Assembly (NCBI GenBank): GCA_021647835.1
Contig: JAKITY010000004.1
Coordinates: 1 to 46,752 of the forward strand
DNA from: Flavobacteriaceae bacterium
GTDB lineage: Bacteria; Bacteroidota; Bacteroidia; Flavobacteriales; Flavobacteriaceae
Reading direction: 5' to 3'
Length of the DNA stretch: 46,752 bases
The notes under the pieces are model-generated. The model saw only the letters and a program-made list of their open reading frames with translations. It was not told the DNA's origin and searched no databases. A program made the translations under genes and the position numbers. Shown piece by piece: positions 17,128 through 27,396 of the stretch (positions are counted from its first letter, which is position 1; each line of letters opens with the position of its first letter).

Positions 17128-17460
17128 ATGGGAAAAGTAAAGCGAAATATTTACAATGTTTTGAAAGGAAAATTCCTTGTAAGCGATGATGCTTTTAAAA
17201 ATTGGAGGATGATTATATACGTAGTATTTCTACTACTGTTTATGATTTCTCGTTCGCATAGCACAGATAAGAAAGTAATAAAAATAGCTCAGTTAAACAG
17301 CGAAATTAGAGAATTAAAGGCTGAGTTTATAGATGCGAGGACAAAGGTCATGCGATTGGAACTTGAATCAGTAGTGCAAAAAAAAGTAGTAGAGCGTGGA
17401 TTGCTGCCTTCAAAAAATCCACCAAAAAAAATTAAAGTCATAAATAGAAAAGTAGATTAA
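17128..17460 (+). CDS. ftsL: Cell division protein FtsL-like
   Basis: A 110-residue bitopic protein: about 30 cytoplasmic residues, a membrane segment at about 28-45 (MIIYVVFLLLFMISRS), then a helical, coiled-coil-prone region (NSEIRELKAEFIDARTKVMR). Sequence likeness to FtsL is low, as always, but size, topology and the place between rsmH and the PBP gene identify it. In known systems FtsL bridges FtsQ/DivIB and FtsB to FtsWI at the septum. Its ATG directly follows the rsmH stop. Confidence 0.82.
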   Translation: MGKVKRNIYNVLKGKFLVSDDAFKNWRMIIYVVFLLLFMISRSHSTDKKVIKIAQLNSEIRELKAEFIDARTKVMRLELESVVQKKVVERGLLPSKNPPKKIKVINRKVD

Positions 17461-17461
17461 G

Positions 17462-19465
17462 TTGGCAGCAGAGAAAAAAAACATACTGAGTAGATTATAT
17501 ATTTTCTTTGTCTTCTTGACCTTATTTTTTATTGCAATAATCTTCAAACTTACCAATATTCAATATGTAGAAGGCGATAGATATCGAAGCCTTTCTATTC
17601 AGCGCACCATAAAAAACGATACCATTCAAGCAAATCGAGGAAATGTATATGCAGATGATGGTAGTTTGTTGGCGACTTCTATGTCGAGGTATGAAATTAG
17701 AATGGATGCTTCAAAGCCTGATGATTCAAAAGTTTTTGAAGAAAATATTCAAGAGTTATCTGTTGAGTTGTCAAAAATGTTGGGTAAAACATCAGATTAT
17801 TATGTTCGACTGATTCGCAAGGCAAGAAACAGAGTGCCAAAACCAAATAGATATTTACTAATAGCTCGAAATATTGGGTATTTAGATTATCAGAAAATGA
17901 AAGCCTTTCCGATTTTTAATTTAGGAATGTATAAAGGAGGTTTTATCGCAGAGCAATCTACAAAACGTGAACATCCTTTAGGGAAAATTGCTGAGCGTAC
18001 TATTGGTTATGATGATTATCGTGGTGCTCCTGGAATTGAAGGCGCATATAAAAAGCATTTGAAAGGGGGTTATGGAGTAAGAAGAAAACAACGAATTGCG
18101 CAAGGTCAATGGAAACCAATTAGTGATAATAATGAAGTAGAGCCTCAAGACGGAAGAGATGTAATCACAACTATTAATGTGAATATGCAAGATATTGCGC
18201 ATCATTCTTTGTTAAGGCAATTGGAATACTACGAAGCAGAACATGGTTGCGTTGTAGTGATGGAAACCAAGACAGGAGAAATCAAAGCAATTTCAAATTT
18301 AGGAAGAGGAAAAAGCGGTAAGTATTACGAAAAAAGGAACTATGCTATTTGGGAATCTCATGAGCCTGGATCTGCATTTAAATTAATGTCAATGGTTGCT
18401 GCATTGGAGTTAAAGGCGATAGATTCGAGTACAGTTGTTGATACGGGAACTGGTAAATACAGAATTTATGGTAGAAGCATTAGTGATTCGCATGAAGGAG
18501 GTTACGGCAAGATTTCTGCCGCAAGAGCATTAGAAGTGTCATCTAATATTGCTTTTGCTCGTTTGATAGATGAAAACTTCAATAAAAATCCAAATAAATT
18601 TATCAATCAGTTAAAGAAAATGCATCTTAATGAGCGTTTAGGCTTGCCATTAAAAGGAGAAGGAATTCCTAATATTCCTGCTCCAGGAGATGAAATATGG
18701 AGTAAAAATGCCTTGCCTTCTATTGCCTATGGCTATAATTTAAGCCTTACGCCATTACAAATACTTACTTTTTATAACGCAATTGCCAATAACGGTGAAA
18801 TGGTAAAACCGCGATTGGTAAAAGAAATTCGTTCTTGGGATAAAAAAGTAAAGGTTTTTGAAAAAGAAGTCATCGATTCTAAAATATGTTCTGATGCGAC
18901 TATAAGTAAAGTCCAAGAGATGTTGAAGAATGTTGTTGTTAGAGGAACGGGAAAAAAACTATATGATGCTAATTTTTCAATGGCTGGAAAAACAGGAACA
19001 GCACGAACGGAATATAGAAATTTTGAAGAATGGAAAAAAGATAGGAAATATATTTCATCGTTTACAGGATATTTTCCTGCGGATAATCCTAAGTATTCAT
19101 GCATTGTAGTAATTCACAAGCCAAACCTTGAAAAAGGATATTATGGCGCAGATGTTTCTGGACCAGTTTTTAAAGACATTGCACAAAAAATATACACAGA
19201 CGCACCACTTTTAAAAGAAATCATTAATAAAGAACCGCAGTTTGCGAGTGTAGATAATGATTTTGAGAAATACAATAAAGCATCAGAAAAACAATTTAAA
19301 ACAATGCCAAATGTTACAGGAATGGTTGGGATGGACGCTGTGTCATTACTAGAGAACTTAGGATTGAAAGTAACATTTATCGGAAATGGAAAAGTGAGAA
19401 ATCAATCTATAAAAATTGGAGAAAAAGTAGTGAAAGGGGCAATTATAAAATTAGAATTAGCATAA
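17462..19465 (+). CDS. ftsI: Division penicillin-binding protein (transpeptidase) with PASTA domain
   Basis: A 667-residue class B PBP that cross-links septal peptidoglycan. It has an N-terminal membrane anchor (about 11-29), a PBP dimerisation domain, then the transpeptidase domain with SAFK (Ser304), SSN (360-362) and KTG (510-512), and a C-terminal PASTA domain from about 615 (MPNVTGMVGMDAVSLLENLG). The start is TTG 17462: no ATG occurs before the anchor ends, so TTG is needed. It begins 1 nt after the ftsL stop and overlaps murE by one base. Confidence 0.94.
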   Translation: MAAEKKNILSRLYIFFVFLTLFFIAIIFKLTNIQYVEGDRYRSLSIQRTIKNDTIQANRGNVYADDGSLLATSMSRYEIRMDASKPDDSKVFEENIQELSVELSKMLGKTSDYYVRLIRKARNRVPKPNRYLLIARNIGYLDYQKMKAFPIFNLGMYKGGFIAEQSTKREHPLGKIAERTIGYDDYRGAPGIEGAYKKHLKGGYGVRRKQRIAQGQWKPISDNNEVEPQDGRDVITTINVNMQDIAHHSLLRQLEYYEAEHGCVVVMETKTGEIKAISNLGRGKSGKYYEKRNYAIWESHEPGSAFKLMSMVAALELKAIDSSTVVDTGTGKYRIYGRSISDSHEGGYGKISAARALEVSSNIAFARLIDENFNKNPNKFINQLKKMHLNERLGLPLKGEGIPNIPAPGDEIWSKNALPSIAYGYNLSLTPLQILTFYNAIANNGEMVKPRLVKEIRSWDKKVKVFEKEVIDSKICSDATISKVQEMLKNVVVRGTGKKLYDANFSMAGKTGTARTEYRNFEEWKKDRKYISSFTGYFPADNPKYSCIVVIHKPNLEKGYYGADVSGPVFKDIAQKIYTDAPLLKEIINKEPQFASVDNDFEKYNKASEKQFKTMPNVTGMVGMDAVSLLENLGLKVTFIGNGKVRNQSIKIGEKVVKGAIIKLELA

Positions 19466-20928
19466 TGCAATTATTAAAAGACATATTGTATAAAGTTTCT
19501 GTAAACGCTGTTTATGGAACTACAGATATGTCTGTAAATGCAATTGTTTTTGACTCTCGAAAAGTAGAAAAAAACTGTCTTTTTGTTGCGCAAAAAGGCG
19601 TTACTGTTGATGGTCATAAATATATAGAAAAAGCAATAGAATTAGGAGCGATTACAATTGTTTGTGAAGATATTCCTGCAAAATTAACGAAAGGAATCAC
19701 ATACATTCAAGTTGGTGATTCTAATACTGCTTTGGCAATTATAGCGTCTAATTTTTATGACAATCCATCAAAAAAATTAAAACTCGTAGGGATTACAGGA
19801 ACCAATGGTAAAACTACCATTGCGACCTTATTATATAATTTATTCAGAAAGTCAGGTTACAAAGTCGGATTGCTTTCAACAGTGAATGTTATGGTTGATG
19901 AAACAGAATATGCAGCAACGCATACAACTCCAAATTCTGTTTCAATCAATCATTATTTACACGAAATGGTTGAAGACGGTGTTGATTACTGCTTTATGGA
20001 AGTGAGTTCTCACGGAATTCATCAAAGAAGAACAGAAAGTTTACATTTTTCAGGAGGAATTTTCACCAATTTATCACACGATCATCTCGATTATCACGCA
20101 TCGTTTGCAGAATATAGAGATGTCAAAAAATCATTCTTTGATAATTTGTCAAAAACAGCCTTTGCATTGGTAAATGAAGATGACAAGAATGGGAAAATAA
20201 TGTTGCAAAATACAAAAGCAAATAAAGTTTCGTACGCTTTAAAGTCAATGGCAAATTATAAAGTAAGGATTCTTGAAAACCGTTTTTCAGGCTTATTTTT
20301 AAATATTGATGGAGCCGAAGTTTGGGTAAAACTAATTGGAAGTTTCAATGCGTATAATTTATTAGCAATCTATGCTACGGCAGATTTATTGGGCTTAGAA
20401 AAAATGGAAACACTCAGATTGATGAGTGAATTAGAAAATGTTTCAGGACGTTTTCAATATTTTATTTCTGATGAAGGAATCACTACGATTATTGACTATG
20501 CGCATACTTCAGACGCTTTAAAAAATGTGTTGGAAACGATAAATGATATTAGAACAGGAAATGAAAAAGTGATTACAGTTGTTGGTTGTGGAGGCGATAG
20601 AGATAAGACCAAGCGTCCAAAAATGGGATATATAGCATCAGTTTTAAGTACACAAGTAATTTTTACTTCTGATAATCCTCGAAGTGAAAATCCGCAGACA
20701 ATAATAGACGAAATAGAAAAAGGAGTTGAGCCTCAAAACTATAAAAAAACCCTTTCGATTGTTAATAGAGAGCAAGCAATTAAAACCGCAGGAAAATTGG
20801 CAGACAAAGGAGATATTATTCTCATTGCAGGTAAAGGGCACGAAACATATCAAGAAATAAATGGCGTTCGATTAGATTTTGATGATTATAAAAAAGCCAA
20901 AGCAATATTAAAAGAATTACAGAAGTAA
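19465..20928 (+). CDS. murE: UDP-MurNAc-L-Ala-D-Glu:meso-diaminopimelate ligase
   Basis: A 487-residue Mur ligase that adds the third peptide residue to the cytoplasmic wall precursor. [19 protein letters not shown] is the ATP site (about 109-127), [10 protein letters not shown] follows, and SDNPRSENP near 402 carries the DNPR motif that selects meso-diaminopimelate rather than lysine. Wall type is therefore the Gram-negative A1-gamma kind. Its ATG shares a base with the ftsI stop. Confidence 0.96.
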   Translation: MQLLKDILYKVSVNAVYGTTDMSVNAIVFDSRKVEKNCLFVAQKGVTVDGHKYIEKAIELGAITIVCEDIPAKLTKGITYIQVGDSNTALAIIASNFYDNPSKKLKLVGITGTNGKTTIATLLYNLFRKSGYKVGLLSTVNVMVDETEYAATHTTPNSVSINHYLHEMVEDGVDYCFMEVSSHGIHQRRTESLHFSGGIFTNLSHDHLDYHASFAEYRDVKKSFFDNLSKTAFALVNEDDKNGKIMLQNTKANKVSYALKSMANYKVRILENRFSGLFLNIDGAEVWVKLIGSFNAYNLLAIYATADLLGLEKMETLRLMSELENVSGRFQYFISDEGITTIIDYAHTSDALKNVLETINDIRTGNEKVITVVGCGGDRDKTKRPKMGYIASVLSTQVIFTSDNPRSENPQTIIDEIEKGVEPQNYKKTLSIVNREQAIKTAGKLADKGDIILIAGKGHETYQEINGVRLDFDDYKKAKAILKELQK

Positions 20929-20929
20929 G

Positions 20930-22156
20930 ATGTTATATTATTTATTTGAATACATAGAAAATCACTACCAATTAGCAGGAGCAGGACTTTTTCAGTTTAT
21001 CACGTTTCGTGCCGCAATGGCTTTTATCTTTTCATTATTGATTTCTACAATCTACGGAAAAAAGATTATCAATTATCTGCGTAGAAAACAAGTTGGAGAA
21101 ACAGTAAGAGATTTAGGACTTGACGGTCAAAAAGAAAAAGGAGGAACGCCAACAATGGGAGGAATTATTATCATTTTGGCAACCTTGATTCCAGTTTTCT
21201 TATTTGCGAGAATAGACAATATTTACATTATTCTTTTGATAATCACAACATTATGGATGGGAGCGATTGGTTTTGCTGATGATTATATGAAGATGAGAAA
21301 AAAAGACAAAGAAGGCTTAAAAGGACGTTTTAAAATATTAGGTCAAGTTGGACTTGGAATTATTGTTGGATCAATACTTTATTTTAATGATGATGTAACA
21401 ATAAAAGAAGAAATACCTCAAGGAATTGTGCAACTCGCCGATAATGGAACCCCAAAAATATTCGGCGAAGCGCACAAATCAACAAAAACAACAGTGCCAT
21501 TTTTTAAGAATAACGAGTTAGATTATTCTACAGCATTGAGTTGGTTGGGTGACGGTTATGAGAAGTATGCTTGGATTGTTTTCATTTTAGTTGTGATATT
21601 TATCATTACAGCAGTTTCAAATGGAGCAAATCTCACTGACGGAATTGACGGTCTTGCCGCAGGTTCATCAGTAATAATAGTTGCAACACTCGGCATTTTT
21701 GCATGGATTTCAGGAAACATCATTTTCGCAGATTATTTGGATGTAATGTACATTCCAAATTCAGGAGAAATGGTGATTTTTATCAGCGCATTTGTAGGCG
21801 CTTTGATAGGTTTTTTATGGTACAACACGTTTCCTGCACAAGTATTTATGGGAGATACAGGAAGTCTAACTATTGGTGGTATTATAGCCGTTTTGGCAAT
21901 TTCAACACGTAAAGAATTGTTGATACCAATATTAGCAGGAATATTTCTAGCAGAAAATTTATCAGTGATTTTACAAGTAAGTTATTTTAAATACACACGT
22001 AAAAAGTATGGTGAAGGAAGACGAATTTTTAAAATGTCACCATTACATCATCATTATCAAAAATCAGGTTATCACGAAAGTAAAATTGTAACTCGATTTT
22101 GGATTGTAGGAATTTTATTGGCAGTATTAACGATTGTAACGTTGAAGTTGAGGTAA
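20930..22156 (+). CDS. mraY: Phospho-N-acetylmuramoyl-pentapeptide transferase
   Basis: A 408-residue polytopic membrane enzyme that moves phospho-MurNAc-pentapeptide onto undecaprenyl phosphate to make lipid I. Marks: [12 protein letters not shown] (about 64-75), [20 protein letters not shown] with the catalytic aspartates, [20 protein letters not shown], and [12 protein letters not shown] near the end. Roughly ten hydrophobic segments are visible. At about 150-200 there is an insert between helices, longer than in E. coli MraY (360 residues). It starts 1 nt after murE. Confidence 0.97.
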   Translation: MLYYLFEYIENHYQLAGAGLFQFITFRAAMAFIFSLLISTIYGKKIINYLRRKQVGETVRDLGLDGQKEKGGTPTMGGIIIILATLIPVFLFARIDNIYIILLIITTLWMGAIGFADDYMKMRKKDKEGLKGRFKILGQVGLGIIVGSILYFNDDVTIKEEIPQGIVQLADNGTPKIFGEAHKSTKTTVPFFKNNELDYSTALSWLGDGYEKYAWIVFILVVIFIITAVSNGANLTDGIDGLAAGSSVIIVATLGIFAWISGNIIFADYLDVMYIPNSGEMVIFISAFVGALIGFLWYNTFPAQVFMGDTGSLTIGGIIAVLAISTRKELLIPILAGIFLAENLSVILQVSYFKYTRKKYGEGRRIFKMSPLHHHYQKSGYHESKIVTRFWIVGILLAVLTIVTLKLR

Positions 22157-22194
22157 TTTTGAATTACGATTGTTGAAATTAAAGTATAAGAAGC

Positions 22195-23571
22195 ATGTCG
22201 AATAACGAGAATCAAAATCGAAAATCGAAAATCGAAAATCAAAAATTGATTATTCTCGGAGCAGGAGAAAGTGGTGTTGGAACAGCAATTTTAGGCAAGA
22301 AAAAGGGGTTTGATGTTTTTGTTTCAGATAATGGAGCAATCGCAAAAAAATATAAACAAGTTCTTTTAATTAATGAGATACCATTTGAAGAAAAGGGACA
22401 TACAGAAGCACAAGTTTTAACTGCTGATGTAGTCATGAAAAGTCCAGGAATTCCAGACACAGTTCCGATGATAAAAAAGTTGAACGAATTGGGAATTAAA
22501 GTGATTTCTGAAATAGAATTTGCATCACAATTTATCGATGCTACTATTGTTGGAATTACAGGATCAAATGGAAAGACAACAACAACACTATTGACGCATC
22601 ATATATTAAAAAACGCGAATTTAAATGTTGGAGTTGCAGGAAATATAGGGGATAGTTTTGCGAAGCAAGTAGCAGAAAATCAACATGATAAGTATGTGTT
22701 AGAACTGAGTAGTTTTCAGTTAGATGGAATTGAAAAATTCACACCACACATAGCAATTATAACCAATATTACACCAGATCATTTAGATAGATATGATAAT
22801 AAATTTGAAAATTATATCAATTCTAAATTTAGAGTAACAATGAATCAAACCAAAGACGATTATTTGATTTATGATGGAGATGATGAGGTAATTAATGAAT
22901 GGTTAAAGAATAATAAAACAGAAGCACAATTGTTACCTTTTTCAATAGAAAAATCAGTAGATAAAGGAGCGTTTATAAGGGATAATAATATAATAATAAA
23001 GATTAATACAAACGAATTTAAGATGGGAATTACATCATTAGCATTACAAGGAAAACACAATGTCAAGAACTCAATGGCTGCAGCAATGACAGCGCAGTTG
23101 TTGAAAGTTAGAAAAGAAACAATTAGAGAAAGTTTAGAAGACTTTGAAGGCGCTGAACATCGTTTAGAAAATGTGTTGAAAATTAGCGGAGTTCAATATA
23201 TCAACGACTCAAAAGCAACAAATATCAACGCAACATTTTATGCGTTAGATAGTATGAAAACACCAACAGTTTGGATTGTTGGAGGCGTAGATAAAGGAAA
23301 CGATTATTTTGATTTGATGCCTTTGGTTCGCGAAAAAGTAAAAGCAATAATTTGCTTAGGTGCTGACAATCATAAGATTGTAAAAACATTTGGAAATGTA
23401 ATTGATTTGATTGTAGAAACAATGGGAGCAGAAGAAGCTGTAAAAGTGGCTTATAAAATTGCCGAAAAAGGCGATACTGTTTTATTATCTCCAGCGTGTG
23501 CAAGTTTTGATTTATTTGAAAATTATGAAGATAGAGGACGTCAATTTAAACAAGCAATAAGAGAATTGTAA
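22195..23571 (+). CDS. murD: UDP-MurNAc-L-alanine:D-glutamate ligase
   Basis: A 458-residue Mur ligase that adds D-glutamate. IILGAGESGVGTAILGKKKG is the UDP-binding start, GITGSNGKTTTTLLTHHIL the ATP site, and YINDSKATNINATFYAL with ACASFDLFENYEDRG near the end are MurD-specific. From ATG 22195 the protein carries about 17 extra N-terminal residues (SNNENQNRKSKIENQK) encoded by a 7-bp tandem repeat. TTG 22245 would remove them and give a normal MurD start. Body of the enzyme certain, start uncertain. Confidence 0.93.
   Translation: MSNNENQNRKSKIENQKLIILGAGESGVGTAILGKKKGFDVFVSDNGAIAKKYKQVLLINEIPFEEKGHTEAQVLTADVVMKSPGIPDTVPMIKKLNELGIKVISEIEFASQFIDATIVGITGSNGKTTTTLLTHHILKNANLNVGVAGNIGDSFAKQVAENQHDKYVLELSSFQLDGIEKFTPHIAIITNITPDHLDRYDNKFENYINSKFRVTMNQTKDDYLIYDGDDEVINEWLKNNKTEAQLLPFSIEKSVDKGAFIRDNNIIIKINTNEFKMGITSLALQGKHNVKNSMAAAMTAQLLKVRKETIRESLEDFEGAEHRLENVLKISGVQYINDSKATNINATFYALDSMKTPTVWIVGGVDKGNDYFDLMPLVREKVKAIICLGADNHKIVKTFGNVIDLIVETMGAEEAVKVAYKIAEKGDTVLLSPACASFDLFENYEDRGRQFKQAIREL
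22207..22248. repeat. Heptamer tandem repeat at the murD 5' end
   Basis: Six 7-bp units: GAGAATC, AAAATCG three times, AAAATCA, AAAATTG. They lie between the only upstream ATG and the conserved part of murD. Because 7 is not a multiple of 3, gain or loss of one unit shifts the frame from ATG 22195. Confidence 0.85.
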
Positions 23572-23573
23572 GA

Positions 23574-24770
23574 ATGAGTAGTATCATCAAAAATATAAAA
23601 GGAGATAGAGCAATTTGGGCAATTATTGTAATGCTTGCCATTTTCTCATTTATGCCAATTTACAGCGCAAGTACCAATTTGGTATATGTTGTAGGTTCGG
23701 CATCAAGCACTTTTTCTATTTTGATGAAACATGCTTTTTTATTATTAATGGGTTTTATTATTCTCTATGGTGTTCATAAAATTCCGTATAGATATTTCAG
23801 TGGCGGATCGGTCTTAATGTTACCCTTAGTTTTTTTACTATTATTATATACCTTGATTCAAGGCGATACTATTGGCGGCGCAAATGCAAGTCGTTGGATA
23901 CGCATTCCGTTTGTAGGAATAGGCTTTCAAACATCTACCTTGGCTGGACTTGTATTGATGACTTATGTTGCAAGATATTTGGCAAGAAACAAAGATAAAG
24001 AGATTGTTTTTAAAGAAAGCTTATGGATTTTATGGCTTCCAGTTGCAGCAATTTTAATATTGATTTTACCTGCCAATTTCTCTACAACAGCTATTATTTT
24101 CACAATGATTTTAGTGCTTGTTTTTCTTGGAGGATATCCAATAAAATACATTCTATATATTCTCGGATTTGGGCTAATCTTTTTATCCTTTTTTGTGCTG
24201 ACAGCAAAAGTATTCCCTAAAATAATGCCAAATCGTGTTGATACTTGGATAAGTAGAGTTGATAATTTTTCTAATAAAAATGCTGAAGAAGCTTATCAAG
24301 TAGAAAAAGCAAAAATTGCCATTGCAACAGGAGGAATCGCAGGAAAAGGTCCAGGAAAAAGCGTACAAAAAAACTTTTTGCCACAATCGTCATCAGATTT
24401 TATTTATGCAATTATAGTAGAAGAATATGGTTTGCTTCTTGGTGGAATTGGCGTTGTATTAGTCTATTTTTTATTGCTATTTCGGATTATGATGGTCGCC
24501 AAAAAAGCACAGACAATCTTCGCAACATTATTGGTTGTAGGAGTTGGATTACCAATCATTTTTCAAGCCTTAATTAATATGGCAGTTGCCGTAAATATTT
24601 TGCCAGTTACAGGACAAACATTACCATTAATAAGTAGTGGAGGAACTTCAATTTGGATGACATGTTTCGCTATCGGAATGATATTGAGCGTGAGTTCAGC
24701 CAAAGATGAATCGCCTACAAACTTAGAACACGATAATCCTTTAAATATTCTCCATGAAACGAGCATCTAA
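23574..24770 (+). CDS. ftsW: SEDS-family septal peptidoglycan glycosyltransferase/lipid II polymerase
   Basis: A 398-residue polytopic membrane protein of the FtsW/RodA/SpoVE family that polymerises lipid II with its partner PBP. About ten hydrophobic segments are visible. GGANASRWIRIPFVGIGFQ, the FAKVEEAYQVEKAKIAIATGG-like block (here NAEEAYQVEKAKIAIATGG) and PVTGQTLPLISSGGTSIWMT are the SEDS signatures. Position next to murD, murG and the PBP3 gene assigns it to division. It starts 2 nt after the murD stop. Confidence 0.95.
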   Translation: MSSIIKNIKGDRAIWAIIVMLAIFSFMPIYSASTNLVYVVGSASSTFSILMKHAFLLLMGFIILYGVHKIPYRYFSGGSVLMLPLVFLLLLYTLIQGDTIGGANASRWIRIPFVGIGFQTSTLAGLVLMTYVARYLARNKDKEIVFKESLWILWLPVAAILILILPANFSTTAIIFTMILVLVFLGGYPIKYILYILGFGLIFLSFFVLTAKVFPKIMPNRVDTWISRVDNFSNKNAEEAYQVEKAKIAIATGGIAGKGPGKSVQKNFLPQSSSDFIYAIIVEEYGLLLGGIGVVLVYFLLLFRIMMVAKKAQTIFATLLVVGVGLPIIFQALINMAVAVNILPVTGQTLPLISSGGTSIWMTCFAIGMILSVSSAKDESPTNLEHDNPLNILHETSI

Positions 24771-24843
24771 AATTTTTATATATAAAAAGGATATTAATAG
24801 CGAACAGCATGTGCTTCCTCTAAAAAATATAATGTGTACATGA
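24754..24843 (+). CDS. Possible 29-residue peptide bridging ftsW and murG
   Basis: ATG 24754 opens a frame ([20 protein letters not shown] and nine more residues) that overlaps the ftsW end by 17 nt and closes with TGA 24841-24843, giving a 4-nt ATGA overlap with the murG start. This could be a real small gene or a translational-coupling device in an otherwise 69-bp gap. Evidence is only positional; it may be chance. Confidence 0.3.
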   Translation: MKRASKIFIYKKDINSEQHVLPLKNIMCT

Positions 24844-25931
24844 AACGATCGATTAATATTCTATTGAGTGGCGGTGGAACTGGAGGACACATCTATCCTG
24901 CAATTGCAATTGCAAACGAATTAAAGGCACGATTTCCTGATGCTAAATTTCTATTTGTTGGAGCAAAAGACAGAATGGAAATGGAAAAAGTGCCACAAAA
25001 CGGATATGAAATAAAAGGACTTTGGATTTCAGGAATACAACGAAGTTTGTCATTAAAAAACTTATCCTTTCCTTTTAAATTGGTGAGCAGCCTTTGGAAT
25101 GCACGAAAGATTGTAAAACAATTTAATCCTAATATAGTGATAGGAACAGGAGGCTTTGCGAGTGGTCCAACGTTATTCGTGGCAAGTAAAAAAGGTATTT
25201 CGACTTTAATACAAGAGCAAAATTCTTTTCCAGGAATTACAAATAAATTATTGGCGAAAAAAGTAGCTAAAATTTGCGTTGCTTATGATAATTTAGAGCG
25301 ATTTTTTCCTTCGGATAAAATTATTAAAACAGGAAATCCGGTACGTCAAGATCTATTGGAAATATCAAAAAACAGAAGTGAAGCACAACAGTTTTTTAAG
25401 TTAGATGAAACTAAAAAAACACTACTTGTTTTAGGAGGAAGTTTAGGTGCTCGTAAGATAAATCAGTTTATAGAAAGTCAAATTGATTGGTTTGTAGCGC
25501 AAGGAATTCAAATGATTTGGCAAACAGGAAAACTGTATTATAACGATTACAAAAAGTATGACAAGTTAGAAGGAGTGCAAACACATTCATTTTTGAATAA
25601 TATGAATTTCGCCTATTCATCTGCCGATTTTATTATCAGTCGAGCAGGAGCAGGATCAATCTCAGAATTGTGTATCGTAGGTAAGCCAACAATTTTTATT
25701 CCATCACCAAATGTTGCAGAGAACCATCAAGTGAAAAATGCGCAAGCAGTTGTTGAAAAAGATGGCGCGATACTGATTGAAGAAAAGAATTTGTCAGTAT
25801 TTCAAAACATTTTTGAAAGTTTATTAAAAGATGATAATTTACAAGAAAAATTGAGTCATAACATCAAAAAATTAGCATTACCAAACGCTACAAAAACGAT
25901 TGTTGACGAAATAGAAAAGTTGATAAAATGA
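24840..25931 (+). CDS. murG: Lipid II synthase (UDP-GlcNAc transferase)
   Basis: A 363-residue peripheral membrane glycosyltransferase that adds GlcNAc to lipid [20 protein letters not shown] near residue 8 is the N-terminal glycine-rich loop, [14 protein letters not shown] the second G loop, and [20 protein letters not shown] with AENHQVKNA the UDP-GlcNAc site. ATG 24840 is chosen; a frame extension to GTG 24834 adds only two residues. Confidence 0.96.
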   Translation: MKRSINILLSGGGTGGHIYPAIAIANELKARFPDAKFLFVGAKDRMEMEKVPQNGYEIKGLWISGIQRSLSLKNLSFPFKLVSSLWNARKIVKQFNPNIVIGTGGFASGPTLFVASKKGISTLIQEQNSFPGITNKLLAKKVAKICVAYDNLERFFPSDKIIKTGNPVRQDLLEISKNRSEAQQFFKLDETKKTLLVLGGSLGARKINQFIESQIDWFVAQGIQMIWQTGKLYYNDYKKYDKLEGVQTHSFLNNMNFAYSSADFIISRAGAGSISELCIVGKPTIFIPSPNVAENHQVKNAQAVVEKDGAILIEEKNLSVFQNIFESLLKDDNLQEKLSHNIKKLALPNATKTIVDEIEKLIK

Positions 25932-26038
25932 AACCACAAAGTTCACAGAGTTGTACGCAAAGAGCACAAAGTGAATTTTAGGTTAAAAATAAAAAAACTC
26001 TGAGAACTCTGTGTAAAACTTTGTGTTCTCTGTGGTAA
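25932..26038. repeat. Long imperfect inverted repeat between murG and murC
   Basis: The left arm begins ACCACAAAGTTCACAGAGTT and the right arm ends ACTTTGTGTTCTCTGTGGT; they pair imperfectly over about 40 bases with an A/T-rich loop. It occupies nearly the whole gap between two co-directional essential genes. I believe repeats of this CACAGAG/CTCTGTG type are widespread in Bacteroidetes. It has no T-run, so transcription may read through. Confidence 0.65.
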
Positions 26039-26049
26039 GAAAGAAAAGA

Positions 26050-27396
26050 ATGAATCTAAAACACACACATAATATTTACTTTATCGGCATTGGCGGAATG
26101 GGAATGAGTGCTTTAGCACGCTATTTTGCTATGAACGGTAAAAATGTGGCTGGTTTTGATAAAGTGCAAACTAAAATTACAGATTCACTACAAGAAATTG
26201 GAGTTAGAATCCATTTTCAAGATTCGGTTAATTTAATTTCTGATGAATTTAAAGATTCAGCAAAAGCATTGATTGTTTATACGCCTGCAATTCCAGAAAA
26301 TCATTTAGAGTTGAGTTATTTTAAATCAAATGGTTTTAATGTGATGAAACGAGCAGAAGTACTTGGTAAAATAACAGAGAATACTATTTGTTTAGCAGTT
26401 GCTGGAACACATGGAAAAACAACAACTTCGGCAATTTTAGGGCATATTCTGAAAGAAAGTAGCGTAAATGCAACCTCTTTTTTAGGTGGAATTTCAGAAA
26501 ATTACAATTCTAATTTGATACTTGGTGGAACAGAAATTTCGGTGGTAGAAGCAGATGAATTTGATCGTTCGTTCTTAAAGTTATCACCAAATATTGCTTG
26601 TGTAACATCAATGGATGCTGATCATTTAGACATTTATGGTCAGGCAAGTGCGTTAGAAGATTCGTTTAAAGAATTTGCAGATAAAGTTTCAGATACACTA
26701 ATTGTTTGCAAAGGATTGCCATTAAAAGGCTTGACGTATGCAGTTGATGAAAAGGCAGATTATTATGCTGATAATATTAAAATAAAAAATGGTGTTTACA
26801 TTTTTGATGTAAAAACGCCCACAGAAATAATTACAAATGTGGAGTTCAATCTCCCAGGAAAACACAATGTGCTAAATGCTGTAGCTGCTTTGGCAATGGC
26901 AAATAATTATGGAGTTTCACTTCAGTCTATTGCCAAAGCATTACTTTCTTTTAAAGGTGTTCAGCGCAGGTTTTCGTATAAAATAAAAACAGATAGTTTG
27001 GTTTTGATTGATGATTATGCACATCATCCAACAGAAATAAACGCAGTTGTGAGTTCGGTTAGAGAAATGTATCCGAATCAGAAAGTTTTAGCCGTTTTCC
27101 AGCCACATTTATTTAGTAGAACAAGAGATTTTGCAGATGATTTTGCAAAAAGTTTATCACAATTTGACGAACTTATTTTACTTGATATTTATCCTGCAAG
27201 AGAATTGCCAATTAAAGGTATTACTTCAGAATGGTTGTTGAATAAAATTAATATGGAAAATAAGAGGTTATCTGCCAAAGAAGACTTGCTAGAAAATGTA
27301 AAAAAATCAAAAGCAGTAGTAAAAGTGATGATTGGCGCAGGAGACATCGGAGAATTGGTTATGGATATTAAAGAAGGTTTAGAAAATGAAAATTAA
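26050..27396 (+). CDS. murC: UDP-MurNAc:L-alanine ligase
   Basis: A 448-residue Mur ligase that adds the first residue, L-alanine, to UDP-MurNAc. IYFIGIGGMGMSALARYFAM is the N-terminal UDP-binding motif, VAGTHGKTTTSAILGHIL the ATP site, EADEFDRSFL and DDYAHHPTEI (DDYAHHPTE is MurC-typical) follow. ATG 26050 is used; a GTG at 26023 lies in the preceding repeat. It overlaps ftsQ by 11 nt. Confidence 0.96.
   Translation: MNLKHTHNIYFIGIGGMGMSALARYFAMNGKNVAGFDKVQTKITDSLQEIGVRIHFQDSVNLISDEFKDSAKALIVYTPAIPENHLELSYFKSNGFNVMKRAEVLGKITENTICLAVAGTHGKTTTSAILGHILKESSVNATSFLGGISENYNSNLILGGTEISVVEADEFDRSFLKLSPNIACVTSMDADHLDIYGQASALEDSFKEFADKVSDTLIVCKGLPLKGLTYAVDEKADYYADNIKIKNGVYIFDVKTPTEIITNVEFNLPGKHNVLNAVAALAMANNYGVSLQSIAKALLSFKGVQRRFSYKIKTDSLVLIDDYAHHPTEINAVVSSVREMYPNQKVLAVFQPHLFSRTRDFADDFAKSLSQFDELILLDIYPARELPIKGITSEWLLNKINMENKRLSAKEDLLENVKKSKAVVKVMIGAGDIGELVMDIKEGLENEN

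Noticed and set aside
18772-19104. A 110-codon minus-strand frame inside ftsI
   Set aside because: It lies wholly within the confident transpeptidase gene and has no family likeness; codon bias of the real gene produces it.
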